Positions 1 through 8,632 of a stretch of 64,000 nt of DNA are shown here, piece by piece. Location of the stretch: positions 62,001 to 126,000 of the forward strand of contig CANLAE010000006.1 in the NCBI GenBank assembly GCA_947488765.1, written 5' to 3'. The notes below the pieces were generated by a model. That model did not search any database, had not been told where the DNA came from, and saw only the letters and a program-made list of their open reading frames with translations. The translations under genes and the position numbers were made by a program. The stretch's first letter is position 1, and each line of letters begins with the position of its first letter. This stretch comes from Chitinophagaceae bacterium. GTDB lineage: Bacteria; Bacteroidota; Bacteroidia; Chitinophagales; Chitinophagaceae.

Positions 1-220
1 ACAATCTACTAAAATTATTGATGTAAGCGGAGATCCACCAATCGAAATGAAAGGCAGGGTTCCGGCAAGAAGTGTTGTTATTCCTGGAACTTACAACAAG
101 AAATTTCCTGCAGGTGAATTTGGTGTCGGCTGTGCACTCATCATCGGCAAACGCAAGCCTAGCACAGATTTGAAGACAAGCCTTAATGATGCACTAAGAG
201 ATTTCAATGTGAGTGTTTAA
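1..220 (+). CDS. dapD: Tetrahydrodipicolinate N-succinyltransferase, C-terminal part (window-edge partial)
   Basis: Reading from base 2 gives 72 codons ending in TAA at 218-220; the 5' part lies outside the window, so the ORF track missed it. The peptide carries KGRVPARSVVIPG, KKFPAGEFGVGCALIIGKR and KTSLNDALRDFNVSV, which match the C-terminus of DapD, the left-handed beta-helix acyltransferase that succinylates tetrahydrodipicolinate in the lysine/diaminopimelate pathway. It converges on the racemase-like gene, 25 bp away, with only a weak AATCAA/TTGATT hairpin between them. The identification rests on recalled family sequence and is strong despite the truncation. Confidence 0.93.
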   Translation, partial: QSTKIIDVSGDPPIEMKGRVPARSVVIPGTYNKKFPAGEFGVGCALIIGKRKPSTDLKTSLNDALRDFNVSV

Positions 221-245
221 TCAATTCTTTTTTTGATTGATTCTA

Positions 246-1667
246 TTATTTTAACCCTATAACTGCTCCACTTAATTTTTTATAAACGTGGGGCAGTATT
301 TTTTTAAATCGGTCATAAGTAGCCAAAGAAACATTTTTGGTATCAAAAGGTACATATTGCACATATTGTTTTTCAGCACCTGCTACCCTACCGTATTTGT
401 ATTGGTAGGTAAACCAACCATCAGGCTGCAAGCTCGCTTCAGCCAAAGAAGTATTGGGAATTGCAATAAAAAACTGACTACTTAAATCGATGTTTTTATT
501 ACTCAATAAAGTATTCTTTAATTGTAGTTGATGCAGTACAACATAAGCTGCCTTTGCTGTTTCCACTGCAGGGTCTATGAGTTGTACATAATTTGCCAAT
601 ACATTTCTATAACGATAATTCCCATTTTTTTGATAGTTATATAATTCAATCAACACTTTTTGAATAGTGTCTTTCATGTATGGATAATGTGTACAACCTA
701 AAATCAAAGTATTCATGGGTGGTGCGTTGGGTGCTGTTTTGTTGTTCCGCATTTTTTCTAACAAACTCACCAAATGATAACGTACATAATTTGCAGGTTC
801 ATTAATTTGAACATCAGTACAAGTGCCTTTATCATCAAATTCACACAACAATTGATTATAGCTTTTATTAAAATGATACATCTCTAACAATGCAGTATCA
901 ATTGGATAATTTTCATTTTTATAAGAAGGACCTTTATAACCTTTTCTGGGCGTTTTAGCAGAATCGATATAATAACTCCAATCTCTGTCGATACTCTCTG
1001 CAAGACCAACTCCACCCTGACTTACGATAGATAAATTATTCAATCCGTAACTCTTTGCCATTGCATTTAATGTCAATGGATATCCATTACTTGCAACAGT
1101 TCCTGCAGTTGCAAAAACACCAATGGTACCTTGTTGTTTTTTTTGATAATCAAGTGCTGCTTTTGAGCCTGCTTCAATTACACCAACAACAGGAAAATTA
1201 GCATTAGAAAATGATTGCGAAAACTTTTTTACTTCGGGCAAAGCATAAGCTGTGGCTGTGTTACAAGCCAATATGATCATTTTTACAGGCATTTTTTTTT
1301 GTGAAATCCAACTCTCATTTTCTTTGGTAACAAATTTTTGCTGTAAAAAAAAATTCATATTTTTCAAGATGTGTTCTTTCAATAAATCTGTTTTATGTTC
1401 GGCTGCATAATTACCATAAGGCATGTTAGCTTGATCTGCTAAATACTGATAATATTCACCTGCAAAATCCAACTTTCCATCAGCTCCAGGTTTGCCTGTT
1501 ATATTATTAAAAGCATCTAATGTTAGCATGGCTTCTAAAACAGTAAGTCCACCAGTGCCTGAATCAAAAACCCCAATCGGATTATTGTTTAGTTTAACTT
1601 CTTTTTTTTGTGCTATGCTTGTCAAACCAAACACTAACAATAACAACAAGATTTGAAATGCTTTCAT
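246..1667 (-). CDS. Exported glutamate/aspartate racemase-like protein (MurI superfamily)
   Basis: The 473-residue product starts at the ATG at 1667; the longer track ORF begins at a TTG. Residues 1-20 (MKAFQILLLLLVFGLTSIAQ) look like a Bacteroidota signal peptide. The mature part opens with GVFDSGTGGLTV, the MurI aspartate motif, and has both catalytic cysteine motifs, ACNTATA and LGCTHYPY. Normal MurI enzymes are about 260-280 residues and cytoplasmic, so the export signal and about 170 extra residues, apparently inserted loops, are unusual. Catalytic competence is likely, since Asp and both Cys are retained, but the substrate and the role outside the cytoplasm are unknown. It could act on D-amino acids released from the wall or have lost wall-precursor function. 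The gene is monocistronic and divergent from the EamA transporter. Confidence 0.8.
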   Translation of the reverse strand: MKAFQILLLLLVFGLTSIAQKKEVKLNNNPIGVFDSGTGGLTVLEAMLTLDAFNNITGKPGADGKLDFAGEYYQYLADQANMPYGNYAAEHKTDLLKEHILKNMNFFLQQKFVTKENESWISQKKMPVKMIILACNTATAYALPEVKKFSQSFSNANFPVVGVIEAGSKAALDYQKKQQGTIGVFATAGTVASNGYPLTLNAMAKSYGLNNLSIVSQGGVGLAESIDRDWSYYIDSAKTPRKGYKGPSYKNENYPIDTALLEMYHFNKSYNQLLCEFDDKGTCTDVQINEPANYVRYHLVSLLEKMRNNKTAPNAPPMNTLILGCTHYPYMKDTIQKVLIELYNYQKNGNYRYRNVLANYVQLIDPAVETAKAAYVVLHQLQLKNTLLSNKNIDLSSQFFIAIPNTSLAEASLQPDGWFTYQYKYGRVAGAEKQYVQYVPFDTKNVSLATYDRFKKILPHVYKKLSGAVIGLK

Positions 1668-1779
1668 GAAAATTAATTTATACAAGTATAGTTCTATTAC
1701 TTTGTGTAATGTAATATCATTTTTTCAATTATTATCAATCAAGATAAAACTTTACAAATTTATCAGCAAAGAAAACCCA

Positions 1780-2706
1780 ATGAAATCAATACCTAATGAG
1801 CAAATTAAACTAAAAGGATTTTTGATTACATTATTGGGTGCAATTTTATTTTCAACCAAAGCAATCTTTATAAAACTTGCGTTTGCCGGTACAAAAGTAG
1901 ATGCAGTTACATTGCTTTCTTTACGCATGCTTGTTGCACTTCCATTTTATATTGCTGCTGCAATTATGAGTTATAGAAAACCAACAAATCAACCTATAAC
2001 CAAAGTTCAATGGGTGAATATTTTTCTTCTCGGATTATTAGGATATTATATCAGCAGTTTATGCGACTTCATTGGATTGCAATTTATTTCAGCAGGACTA
2101 GAAAGATTAATTCTTTTTATGTACCCTACTCTAGCCATATTAATTAACACTTTTGTTTTTAAAACAAAACTTTCTAAAACACAACTGGCAGCATTGGTGC
2201 TTACCTATCTAGGAATTGGCATCGCCTATTTTGGTGAAATGAAAATTGACACCGAAAACCCTAATTTTTATTATGGTTCATTCATGGTTTTTTTATGTGC
2301 CGCAACTTACTCGGTTTACATAGTAGGCACAGGTAAATTAGTACCCAAAGTTGGTGTAACAAGATTTACAGCAAATGCAATGTTGGCAGCAACTGCAGGT
2401 ATCTTCATTCATTTTATTTTAACTCGTTCAATACACCAAATTACATACAGCAATACGCTGTTATATTATTCATTGGCATTGGGAATTGTTGCTACTGTTC
2501 TTCCATCTTTTATGATAAGTAATGGTATGAAAACAATTGGCATCAATAACGTTGCAGTCATCACATCAATTGGGCCTGTAAGTACTATTATACAAGCGCA
2601 TTTTATTTTACATGAGCCTATTTTTACAGAACAATTAATTGGAACTATTTTGGTTATTATTGGTGTATTATTAATTGGTAGAAAAGCTGCAATTGAAAAT
2701 TCATAG
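1780..2706 (+). CDS. EamA/DMT-family inner-membrane transporter
   Basis: The start is placed at ATG 1780 (MKSIPNEQIKLKGF) because the 38 residues upstream in the track ORF overlap the divergent racemase gene and are not membrane-like. The resulting 308 residues contain about ten hydrophobic helices in two halves, typical of drug/metabolite transporters: LITLLGAILFSTKAIFIKLAF opens the first half and the second half begins near FYYGSFMVFLCAATYSVYIVG. The GP-containing helix SIGPVSTIIQAHFILHEP close to the C-terminus is characteristic of EamA. The substrate cannot be read from sequence; members export amino acids or other small metabolites. No operon partner is visible, and the gene ends facing citrate synthase. 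Confidence 0.85.
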   Translation: MKSIPNEQIKLKGFLITLLGAILFSTKAIFIKLAFAGTKVDAVTLLSLRMLVALPFYIAAAIMSYRKPTNQPITKVQWVNIFLLGLLGYYISSLCDFIGLQFISAGLERLILFMYPTLAILINTFVFKTKLSKTQLAALVLTYLGIGIAYFGEMKIDTENPNFYYGSFMVFLCAATYSVYIVGTGKLVPKVGVTRFTANAMLAATAGIFIHFILTRSIHQITYSNTLLYYSLALGIVATVLPSFMISNGMKTIGINNVAVITSIGPVSTIIQAHFILHEPIFTEQLIGTILVIIGVLLIGRKAAIENS

Positions 2707-2710
2707 CAAA

Positions 2711-2735
2711 AAAAATACCGATAAAAATTATCGGC
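2711..2735 (-). terminator. Intrinsic terminator of citrate synthase gene
   Basis: A CCGATAA/TTATCGG stem with a three-base loop is followed, on the minus strand, by a run of eight T. It lies 25 bp beyond the citrate synthase stop and may also slow transcription from the convergent EamA gene, although the plus-strand T tract is poor. Confidence 0.75.
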
Positions 2736-2759
2736 ATTTAAATAATATTACAAAAGCAA

Positions 2760-4082
2760 TTATTCCCAAATTTCTTCTTTGCCTTGTAACCACAATTTCA
2801 CACTTTCAGTTGTAACGCTTTTTGGTCTTTCTAATGCAAAGCCCAAAGCTCTATCCCAACAAAGACTTGAAAGCACACCTAAAGCTCTGCTCACAGCAAA
2901 TAGAACTGTATAGAATTCATATTCTACCAAGCCGTAGTGAACTAATAATGCACCGCTATGTGCATCTACATTTGGCCATGGATTTTTAATTTTCCCAAGC
3001 CCTTGTAATATTGGCGGCACAGTTTCATAAATATTCCAAACCGTACGACACAATTTATCTTCAGGCATATGTTTTTTTCCAAATTCCATTTGTGCTGTAA
3101 ATCTTGGATCAGTTTTACGAAGTACGGCATGACCATACCCCGGAACAACTTTCCCACCTTCTAAAGTATCTTTTACATATTGTTCAATTTGTTCTTTTGC
3201 AGGCAAATCTGTTCCTAATTTTTCCTGCATTTCAAATATCCATTTAATCACTTCCTGATTAGCCAATCCATGCAAAGGACCCGCCAATCCATTCATTCCC
3301 GCTGCATAACTTAAATATGGATCACTCAAAGCACTACCTACTAAATGTGTGGTATGTGCCGATACATTTCCGCCTTCATGATCTGCGTGAATGGTCATGT
3401 ATAAACGCATCAGTTCTTTAAAACTATCATCTTCATAACCCATCATGTGCGCAAGATTTCCAGACCAGTCTAACAAACCATTTGGTTGAATGTGCTCATT
3501 ATTTTTGTACTTTCTTCTATAAATGTATGCTGCAATACGGGGTAGTCTTGCTATTAAATCCATTGCATCATCATAAATTGGATTCCAATAATCTTTCTTG
3601 TTGATCCCTTTTGCATATTCTTTTGCAAATAATCCTTCTGTTTGTAATGCCATAACACCCACTACAAACATGGTCATTGGATGTGTACTTAATGGCAAAG
3701 CATCTATCGTTGCAAATACGTGGTTTGGAACATGGCTTCTTCTTTGCCATACACTTGTTAAATGTTGAACATCTTCTTCTGTTGGTAATTCTCCTATCAA
3801 CATTAAATAAAATAATCCTTCAGGTAATGGCTCATTGCCACCTTCAGCGTTTGGTAATTTTTTTTGTAATTCAGGAATGGTATAACCACGAAAACGAATT
3901 CCTTCTTGTGCATCCAATAAACTTGTTTCTGTTACAAGCCCTGTAATGCCACGCATGCCTTGGTAAATTTGAGAAAGCGTAACTTCTCCAACTTTTTTAT
4001 TACCATGATCTTTTAAAATATCTTTAATCTCTGCGTTAGCAATATCCGCCTTTGCTTTAAATCTGTCTTTTACGATTCCCAT
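2760..4082 (-). CDS. gltA: Citrate synthase
   Basis: The 440-residue protein condenses acetyl-CoA with oxaloacetate to open the TCA cycle. GPLHGLANQEV carries the first catalytic histidine, PGYGHAVLRKTDPR the second, and NVDAHSGALLVHYG the catalytic aspartate region. Its length and the wording of these motifs resemble the long, mitochondrial-like citrate synthases more than the E. coli hexameric type, as is common in Bacteroidota. The ATG at 4082 gives MGIVKDRFKAKADIANAEI with no targeting signal, so the enzyme is cytoplasmic. It is transcribed alone and closed by the hairpin just downstream. Confidence 0.97.
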   Translation of the reverse strand: MGIVKDRFKAKADIANAEIKDILKDHGNKKVGEVTLSQIYQGMRGITGLVTETSLLDAQEGIRFRGYTIPELQKKLPNAEGGNEPLPEGLFYLMLIGELPTEEDVQHLTSVWQRRSHVPNHVFATIDALPLSTHPMTMFVVGVMALQTEGLFAKEYAKGINKKDYWNPIYDDAMDLIARLPRIAAYIYRRKYKNNEHIQPNGLLDWSGNLAHMMGYEDDSFKELMRLYMTIHADHEGGNVSAHTTHLVGSALSDPYLSYAAGMNGLAGPLHGLANQEVIKWIFEMQEKLGTDLPAKEQIEQYVKDTLEGGKVVPGYGHAVLRKTDPRFTAQMEFGKKHMPEDKLCRTVWNIYETVPPILQGLGKIKNPWPNVDAHSGALLVHYGLVEYEFYTVLFAVSRALGVLSSLCWDRALGFALERPKSVTTESVKLWLQGKEEIWE

Positions 4083-4201
4083 CTTTTATTTTTTATTATA
4101 ATAAATATTATTGAAAAATTGATTTACCCATAAAATAATTGAAATGTATTCTCAATTAATTGAAATCTAGTTGTGGCACAATCATTTTGTAGTACAAAAA
4201 T

Positions 4202-4327
4202 ATGGCTAAAAGTAAAGCAACAAAATTCTATATTCAAAGAATTACCATAAGGTTGTTAAAAAACTACTACAACGAAATAGATTTAGAAAAAATTTGCATT
4301 TCTGCAAGAATGGGAGAAAAAGAATAA
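4202..4327 (+). CDS. Possible small basic protein, 41 aa, unknown
   Basis: ATG 4202 to TAA 4327 encodes MAKSKATKFYIQRITIRLL and then an acidic/basic tail ending ARMGEKE. It is below the track cut-off. It fits neatly between two annotated genes, ending 2 bp before the stop of the opposing LptG-like gene, and is rich in Lys/Arg. No family is recognised and there is no clear promoter. An ORF of this size in AT-rich intergenic DNA can arise by chance, so this is a tentative call. Confidence 0.25.
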   Translation: MAKSKATKFYIQRITIRLLKNYYNEIDLEKICISARMGEKE

Positions 4328-4329
4328 CA

Positions 4330-5427
4330 CTATTTAGGAGCCTTTTTGTAAATATAATATGCAATAAAACAAAATACAATATTAGGTATCCAGGCGGCCA
4401 ACATTGGCGGCAAATCTCCTTTAGTTGAAAATATCGTTGAAAACTTATCAGTAATAATGAAAACTGAAGCAGTCATGAAACCCAATGCCAGATGCATTCC
4501 GCTGCCTCCCCTTACTTTTCTGCCAGCAACAACTGCACCAATAATGGTTAATAGAAATACTGTAAACGGCGTGGCATCTCGTTTGTACCTTTCTACTTTT
4601 AAGGTGTTCAATCCTTCGGAACCTCTCAACTCTTCAAGTCGGATATACCTTTTTAATTCGGGTGTAGTTAATTTACTTTGAGCATAATTATCCCGCTTCA
4701 AATCAAATGGCATAAAACTGAATTTATAATAGCGGTCAGTTTCCATTGTTAGTTGCTCTTTCAAACCAATTAATTTTCTGTCAATTACGCCATTTAAATG
4801 CCATTGATTTTTTGGTGGATCCCAAGTAATATTCTCAGCTCTGATATTTTCTACAACTTGGTTACCTTTCATTTTATTCATAAAAAAAGGACCACCTTGT
4901 TTAGTAGCTGTATCATAGCTTATAATGCCAGCATAAGTAAATGAATCAATTTTAAAATACAAATCTCTGCCACGCATTCCTCTTGTTAATGCCTCATAAG
5001 ATGAATTTGCATCTATATATTTTGCTTCAAATCCAGTACGAATAATATTTGCTTTTGGAATAACATACTGATTGGCAAACCACAATATTGAAGCCAAAAA
5101 AATACCCCCAATAAAATATGGTCTTAACCAGCGATTGAAACTTGTACCACTTGCAAGAATGGCAATGATTTCGCTTCTTGTAGCCATTTTTGAAGTAAAA
5201 AAAATTACTGCAATAAAAACAAATAAAGGAAATAACAACCCAATAATATGCGGAACAAAACCAAAATAATAATTGGTGATTACCCCTGTAAAACCAAGTT
5301 TCGACTTTACAAAATCATCCGTCTTTTCACTAATGTCTATTACAACTGCAATAATTGTAAATAGAAATATGGAGAAGAAAAATGTACTAAAAAACTTTTT
5401 TAATATGTACCAGTCAATTTTTTTCAT
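4330..5427 (-). CDS. lptG: LptF/LptG-type permease (YjgP/YjgQ family)
   Basis: The 365-residue protein has the YjgP/YjgQ layout: about three N-terminal transmembrane helices (FFSTFFFSIFLFTIIAVVIDI; FVPHIIGLLFPLFVFIAVIFF; a third near 100-120), a periplasmic beta-jellyroll-like stretch of about 150 residues, and C-terminal helices ending FCFIAYYIYKKAPK. The motif SEIIAILASGTSFNRWLRPYF is typical of the family. LptFG pairs with the LptB ATPase to extract lipopolysaccharide from the inner membrane and push it over the periplasmic bridge. Bacteroidota often carry more than one copy, so LptF versus LptG is not settled. It lies 87 bp downstream of tgt in the same direction, probably co-transcribed. 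Confidence 0.88.
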   Translation of the reverse strand: MKKIDWYILKKFFSTFFFSIFLFTIIAVVIDISEKTDDFVKSKLGFTGVITNYYFGFVPHIIGLLFPLFVFIAVIFFTSKMATRSEIIAILASGTSFNRWLRPYFIGGIFLASILWFANQYVIPKANIIRTGFEAKYIDANSSYEALTRGMRGRDLYFKIDSFTYAGIISYDTATKQGGPFFMNKMKGNQVVENIRAENITWDPPKNQWHLNGVIDRKLIGLKEQLTMETDRYYKFSFMPFDLKRDNYAQSKLTTPELKRYIRLEELRGSEGLNTLKVERYKRDATPFTVFLLTIIGAVVAGRKVRGGSGMHLALGFMTASVFIITDKFSTIFSTKGDLPPMLAAWIPNIVFCFIAYYIYKKAPK

Positions 5428-5514
5428 TTCAAATCAATGACAACAAAGATAGGCGGTGAAATTATCGAAGTAGGTAATTTAACTATTTTGTGAATTTTCA
5501 ATTTGAAATAAATA

Positions 5515-6654
5515 CTACAACCTTTGCTTGATGATAGGTAAGATTTCAGCTTTCCAGCTTTTAAAAGTATTGGCTAAAATATGTTTTCTAGCCTCTCCTA
5601 CCAGCCACAAATAAAAAGTCAAATTCTGAATGCTTGCCAATTGCAATGCGAGTAATTCATTGGCTACAAACAAATGTCTCAAATATGCTTTGGTGTAATA
5701 ATTACTAATTTCACTTGGCATTCCATCATCAATAACAGAGAAGTCGGTAGCCCATTTTTTATTTTTGATATTGATAACCCCTTTGGTAGTAAATAACATT
5801 CCATTACGACCATTGCGGGTTGGCATTACACAATCAAACATATCAATTCCTAAATCAATACACTCAAGCAAATTCCATGGAGTACCTACTCCCATTAAAT
5901 AGCGAGGTTTTTCTATTGGCAAATGTTCGGTACACATTGCAGTAAATTCATACATCATTTCTTCAGGTTCACCAACGCTAAGCCCTCCAATTGCATTTCC
6001 TGCAGCATTAATTTCACTGATAAATTGACAAGATGCAATTCTTAAATCTTTGTACGTACTACCTTGTACAATTGGAAATAAATTTTGCGAATAGCCATAT
6101 TTATCAGGTGTTTCAGCTAATCTATGTACACATCGCTGTAACCATCTATGCGTAAGTTCCATACTTTTTTTTGTATAAATATATTCACTTGGGTATGGCG
6201 GACATTCATCAAAAGCCATGATAATATCTGCTCCAATACTACGTTCAATATCCATTACTTTTTCAGGCGTAAATAAATGTCGGCTTCCATCAATATGACT
6301 TTGAAACAATACTCCCTCTTCTGTAATTTTTCTGTTGGCGGCTAATGAAAAAACCTGGTAACCACCACTGTCTGTTAGTATTGGTTTTTTCCAACCCATA
6401 AACTTGTGCAATCCACCGGCTGCTTCAAGTACTTCAATTCCGGGGCGTAAGTATAAGTGATAAGTATTACCTAAAATAATTTGTGCTTGTACATCAATAC
6501 TTAGTTGCTGTTGAGTTACAGCTTTTACACTGCCTACTGTGCCTACAGGCATAAAAATTGGCGTTTGTATTTCTCCATGATCTGTTGAAATAGTTCCTGC
6601 TCTTCCTTTTGAATTGGTGCTCGTATTAATTAAATTAAATTGTAAACATGCCAT
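5515..6654 (-). CDS. tgt: Queuine/preQ1 tRNA-ribosyltransferase
   Basis: The 379-residue enzyme exchanges G34 for preQ1 in GUN-anticodon tRNAs. DHGEIQTPIFMPVGT, ILTDSGGYQVFSL (catalytic Asp), GGLSVGEP and MFDCVMPTRNGRNG (nucleophile Asp) are all present. The canonical zinc motif, usually CxCxxC followed by a His about 25 residues on, reads IDDGMPSEISNYYTKAYLRHL here: the histidine is kept but the three cysteines align with Met, Ser and Ser. The protein is otherwise full length and intact, so this looks like natural divergence, perhaps a lineage trait. It heads a probable two-gene unit with the LptG-like permease. Confidence 0.95.
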   Translation of the reverse strand: MACLQFNLINTSTNSKGRAGTISTDHGEIQTPIFMPVGTVGSVKAVTQQQLSIDVQAQIILGNTYHLYLRPGIEVLEAAGGLHKFMGWKKPILTDSGGYQVFSLAANRKITEEGVLFQSHIDGSRHLFTPEKVMDIERSIGADIIMAFDECPPYPSEYIYTKKSMELTHRWLQRCVHRLAETPDKYGYSQNLFPIVQGSTYKDLRIASCQFISEINAAGNAIGGLSVGEPEEMMYEFTAMCTEHLPIEKPRYLMGVGTPWNLLECIDLGIDMFDCVMPTRNGRNGMLFTTKGVINIKNKKWATDFSVIDDGMPSEISNYYTKAYLRHLFVANELLALQLASIQNLTFYLWLVGEARKHILANTFKSWKAEILPIIKQRL

Positions 6655-6793
6655 ATTGGGTAAAAATAAGTTGAAACTGAATAAGATGATAATGTTTCAT
6701 TAGTGAAGCGTGAATTTGCATTTTCATATTTTAAATTGTAATGTTTCTTTTCCACATATCTACAAAGTGTTCGCAATAGAGTATCCTAACAAT

Positions 6794-6801
6794 TAAATTT
6801 G
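6794..6801 (+). promoter_or_regulatory. Bacteroidota -7 box upstream of GT2 gene
   Basis: TAAATTTG matches the TAnnTTTG -7 element of Bacteroidota sigma-A promoters. It ends six bases before the ATG at 6808, implying an almost leaderless transcript. No clear TTG -33 element is visible, so confidence is limited. Confidence 0.4.
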
Positions 6802-6807
6802 CAAAAT

Positions 6808-7935
6808 ATGATAACAATACCTGCTGTAGTTTGGGATATAGTTTTTTATGCATTCTGTACAATCATTTTAATACAGATTTTTTATTACTTATTTTTTTTT
6901 AGAAGACTTGCTTTTTATAAAGCACCTCAAAAAAATACTTCAGTAGAATATGCTGTTTCAGTAATTGTTTGTGCTAGAGATGAAGCACATCAATTGTCTA
7001 CCAATCTTCCCGGAATATTGGTTCAGGATTATAAAAGCACACATGAAATTGTAGTAGTTAATGACAATTCGATTGACGATACAAAATATTTACTGGATGA
7101 GTTTAAAAAAAGTTTCAAAAACATTAATCACATACTATTATCACAGGAGGCAAAGTTAATTACTGGTAAAAAATTTCCTTTAAGTATCGGTGTAAAAAGT
7201 GCCAAACATGAAATTCTAATTCTTACCGATGCAGATTGCATTCCGGCCAGTGAGCACTGGATACACACTATACAAAATGCCTATGTGGATGATGTGGAAA
7301 TTGTATTGGGATATGGTGCTTACAAAAAGAAAAGTGGTATTTTAAACAAGCTAATTCGTTTTGAAACTTTTCATACAGCACTGCAATATCTTTCTTATGC
7401 AATTGCAGGGATTCCATACATGGGTGTTGGCAGAAATTTAAGTTATAAGAAAGATGTTTTTATACGCAACAAAGGTTTTTCATCTATCAATATGATACCG
7501 AGCGGAGATGATGATTTATTTATTAATCAAGTTGCAAATAAAAAAAATACAGCAATTGTAATTGACCATGCAGCTCATACAATCAGTGAACCAAAAAACA
7601 CTTGGTCGGAGTGGATGACACAAAAATACAGACACTATACAACAGCAAAATTTTACAAACCAATTCACAGATTTTTATTAGGATTGTATTCATTTAGTTT
7701 ATTTGCACTTTATCCTTTGTTTATTATTTCAATCATTTTTTATAATTGGTGGTTGGTATTGGCTGTATATGGTTTTCGATTAATTATTCAGGGAGTTGTA
7801 CTTTTCAAAAGCATGAAAAAATTAAATGAAACTGATTTATTTCCATGGTTTATTTTATTGGATTTGTGGATGCCTTTATACTATTTGTTTACATTACCCG
7901 CAATATGGAAAAGTCCTAAAAGGACGTGGAGTTAA
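6808..7935 (+). CDS. Membrane-bound family 2 glycosyltransferase
   Basis: Start is the ATG at 6808, three codons inside the TTG-initiated track ORF, giving 375 residues. An N-terminal helix (IVFYAFCTIILIQIFYYLFFF) precedes a GT-A catalytic domain: VSVIVCARDEA, the nucleotide-binding VVVNDNSIDDT, the metal-binding ILTDADCIP, and the acceptor-side GDDDLFINQ and QKYRHYTTAKF motifs. Three or four C-terminal helices follow. This topology is that of processive or lipid-linked sugar transferases in the inner membrane; the sugar and acceptor cannot be predicted. The gene precedes rsmG by 53 bp on the same strand without an obvious functional link. Confidence 0.88.
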   Translation: MITIPAVVWDIVFYAFCTIILIQIFYYLFFFRRLAFYKAPQKNTSVEYAVSVIVCARDEAHQLSTNLPGILVQDYKSTHEIVVVNDNSIDDTKYLLDEFKKSFKNINHILLSQEAKLITGKKFPLSIGVKSAKHEILILTDADCIPASEHWIHTIQNAYVDDVEIVLGYGAYKKKSGILNKLIRFETFHTALQYLSYAIAGIPYMGVGRNLSYKKDVFIRNKGFSSINMIPSGDDDLFINQVANKKNTAIVIDHAAHTISEPKNTWSEWMTQKYRHYTTAKFYKPIHRFLLGLYSFSLFALYPLFIISIIFYNWWLVLAVYGFRLIIQGVVLFKSMKKLNETDLFPWFILLDLWMPLYYLFTLPAIWKSPKRTWS

Positions 7936-7988
7936 TTTTATTTCAGGTAACACACATTAAAACAGTAAGCTAAAACTGATCCCAACAA

Positions 7989-8615
7989 ATGGATATAATT
8001 TTAAAATATTTTTCTGAATTTTCTTCTTTGCAACTTCAACAATTTGAAGCATTAGAAGGGTTGTATAAAGAATGGAATGAAAAGATAAATGTGGTGTCAA
8101 GAAAAGACATTGATCAAATTTATTTACACCATGTATTGCATAGTTTGAGCATAGCAGCAATCGCAAATTTCAAACCCGGTGCAGAAGTAATTGACATTGG
8201 CTGTGGTGGTGGATTTCCATGTATTCCATTAGCAATTTTTTTTCCTGAAGTAAAATTTCATGCGGTTGACAGCATCGGCAAAAAACTCAAAGTTGTTGAA
8301 GCAGTGGCCGAAGGAGCCAACATTAAAAACATCACTACACAACATACCAGAGCAGAAGAAATCAAAAATAGAAAATTTGATTTTGCCATAAGCAGAGCTG
8401 TAGCTCCATTGAAAGAATTGTGGACTTGGAGCAAACCATTACTTAAAAAAGAAAACAGAAATGAAATCAACAATGGATTGATTTGTTTAAAGGGAGGGGA
8501 TCTTCATCAAGAGATTTTCGAAAGTGGCACACGCCCAAAAATGATGAGCGTGTATGACATTTTCAATGAAGATTTTTTTAAAGAAAAATATATTATCTAC
8601 GTAAAGAAAAATTAA
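7989..8615 (+). CDS. rsmG: 16S rRNA (guanine-527 N7)-methyltransferase
   Basis: The 208-residue protein has the RsmG/GidB plan: an N-terminal helix pair with LYKEWNEKINVVSRKD and HHVLHSLSIA, then a Rossmann SAM-binding fold with VIDIGCGGGFPCIPLAIFFP and the acidic ribose contact HAVDSIGKKLKVVEAVA. FAISRAVAPL marks the catalytic-side strand. It methylates G527 of 16S rRNA; loss of such enzymes gives low-level streptomycin resistance in other bacteria. The length is normal. It converges on the M1 peptidase gene, whose stop is 17 bp away. Confidence 0.95.
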   Translation: MDIILKYFSEFSSLQLQQFEALEGLYKEWNEKINVVSRKDIDQIYLHHVLHSLSIAAIANFKPGAEVIDIGCGGGFPCIPLAIFFPEVKFHAVDSIGKKLKVVEAVAEGANIKNITTQHTRAEEIKNRKFDFAISRAVAPLKELWTWSKPLLKKENRNEINNGLICLKGGDLHQEIFESGTRPKMMSVYDIFNEDFFKEKYIIYVKKN

Positions 8616-8632
8616 TGGTTATTGCATCAAAG

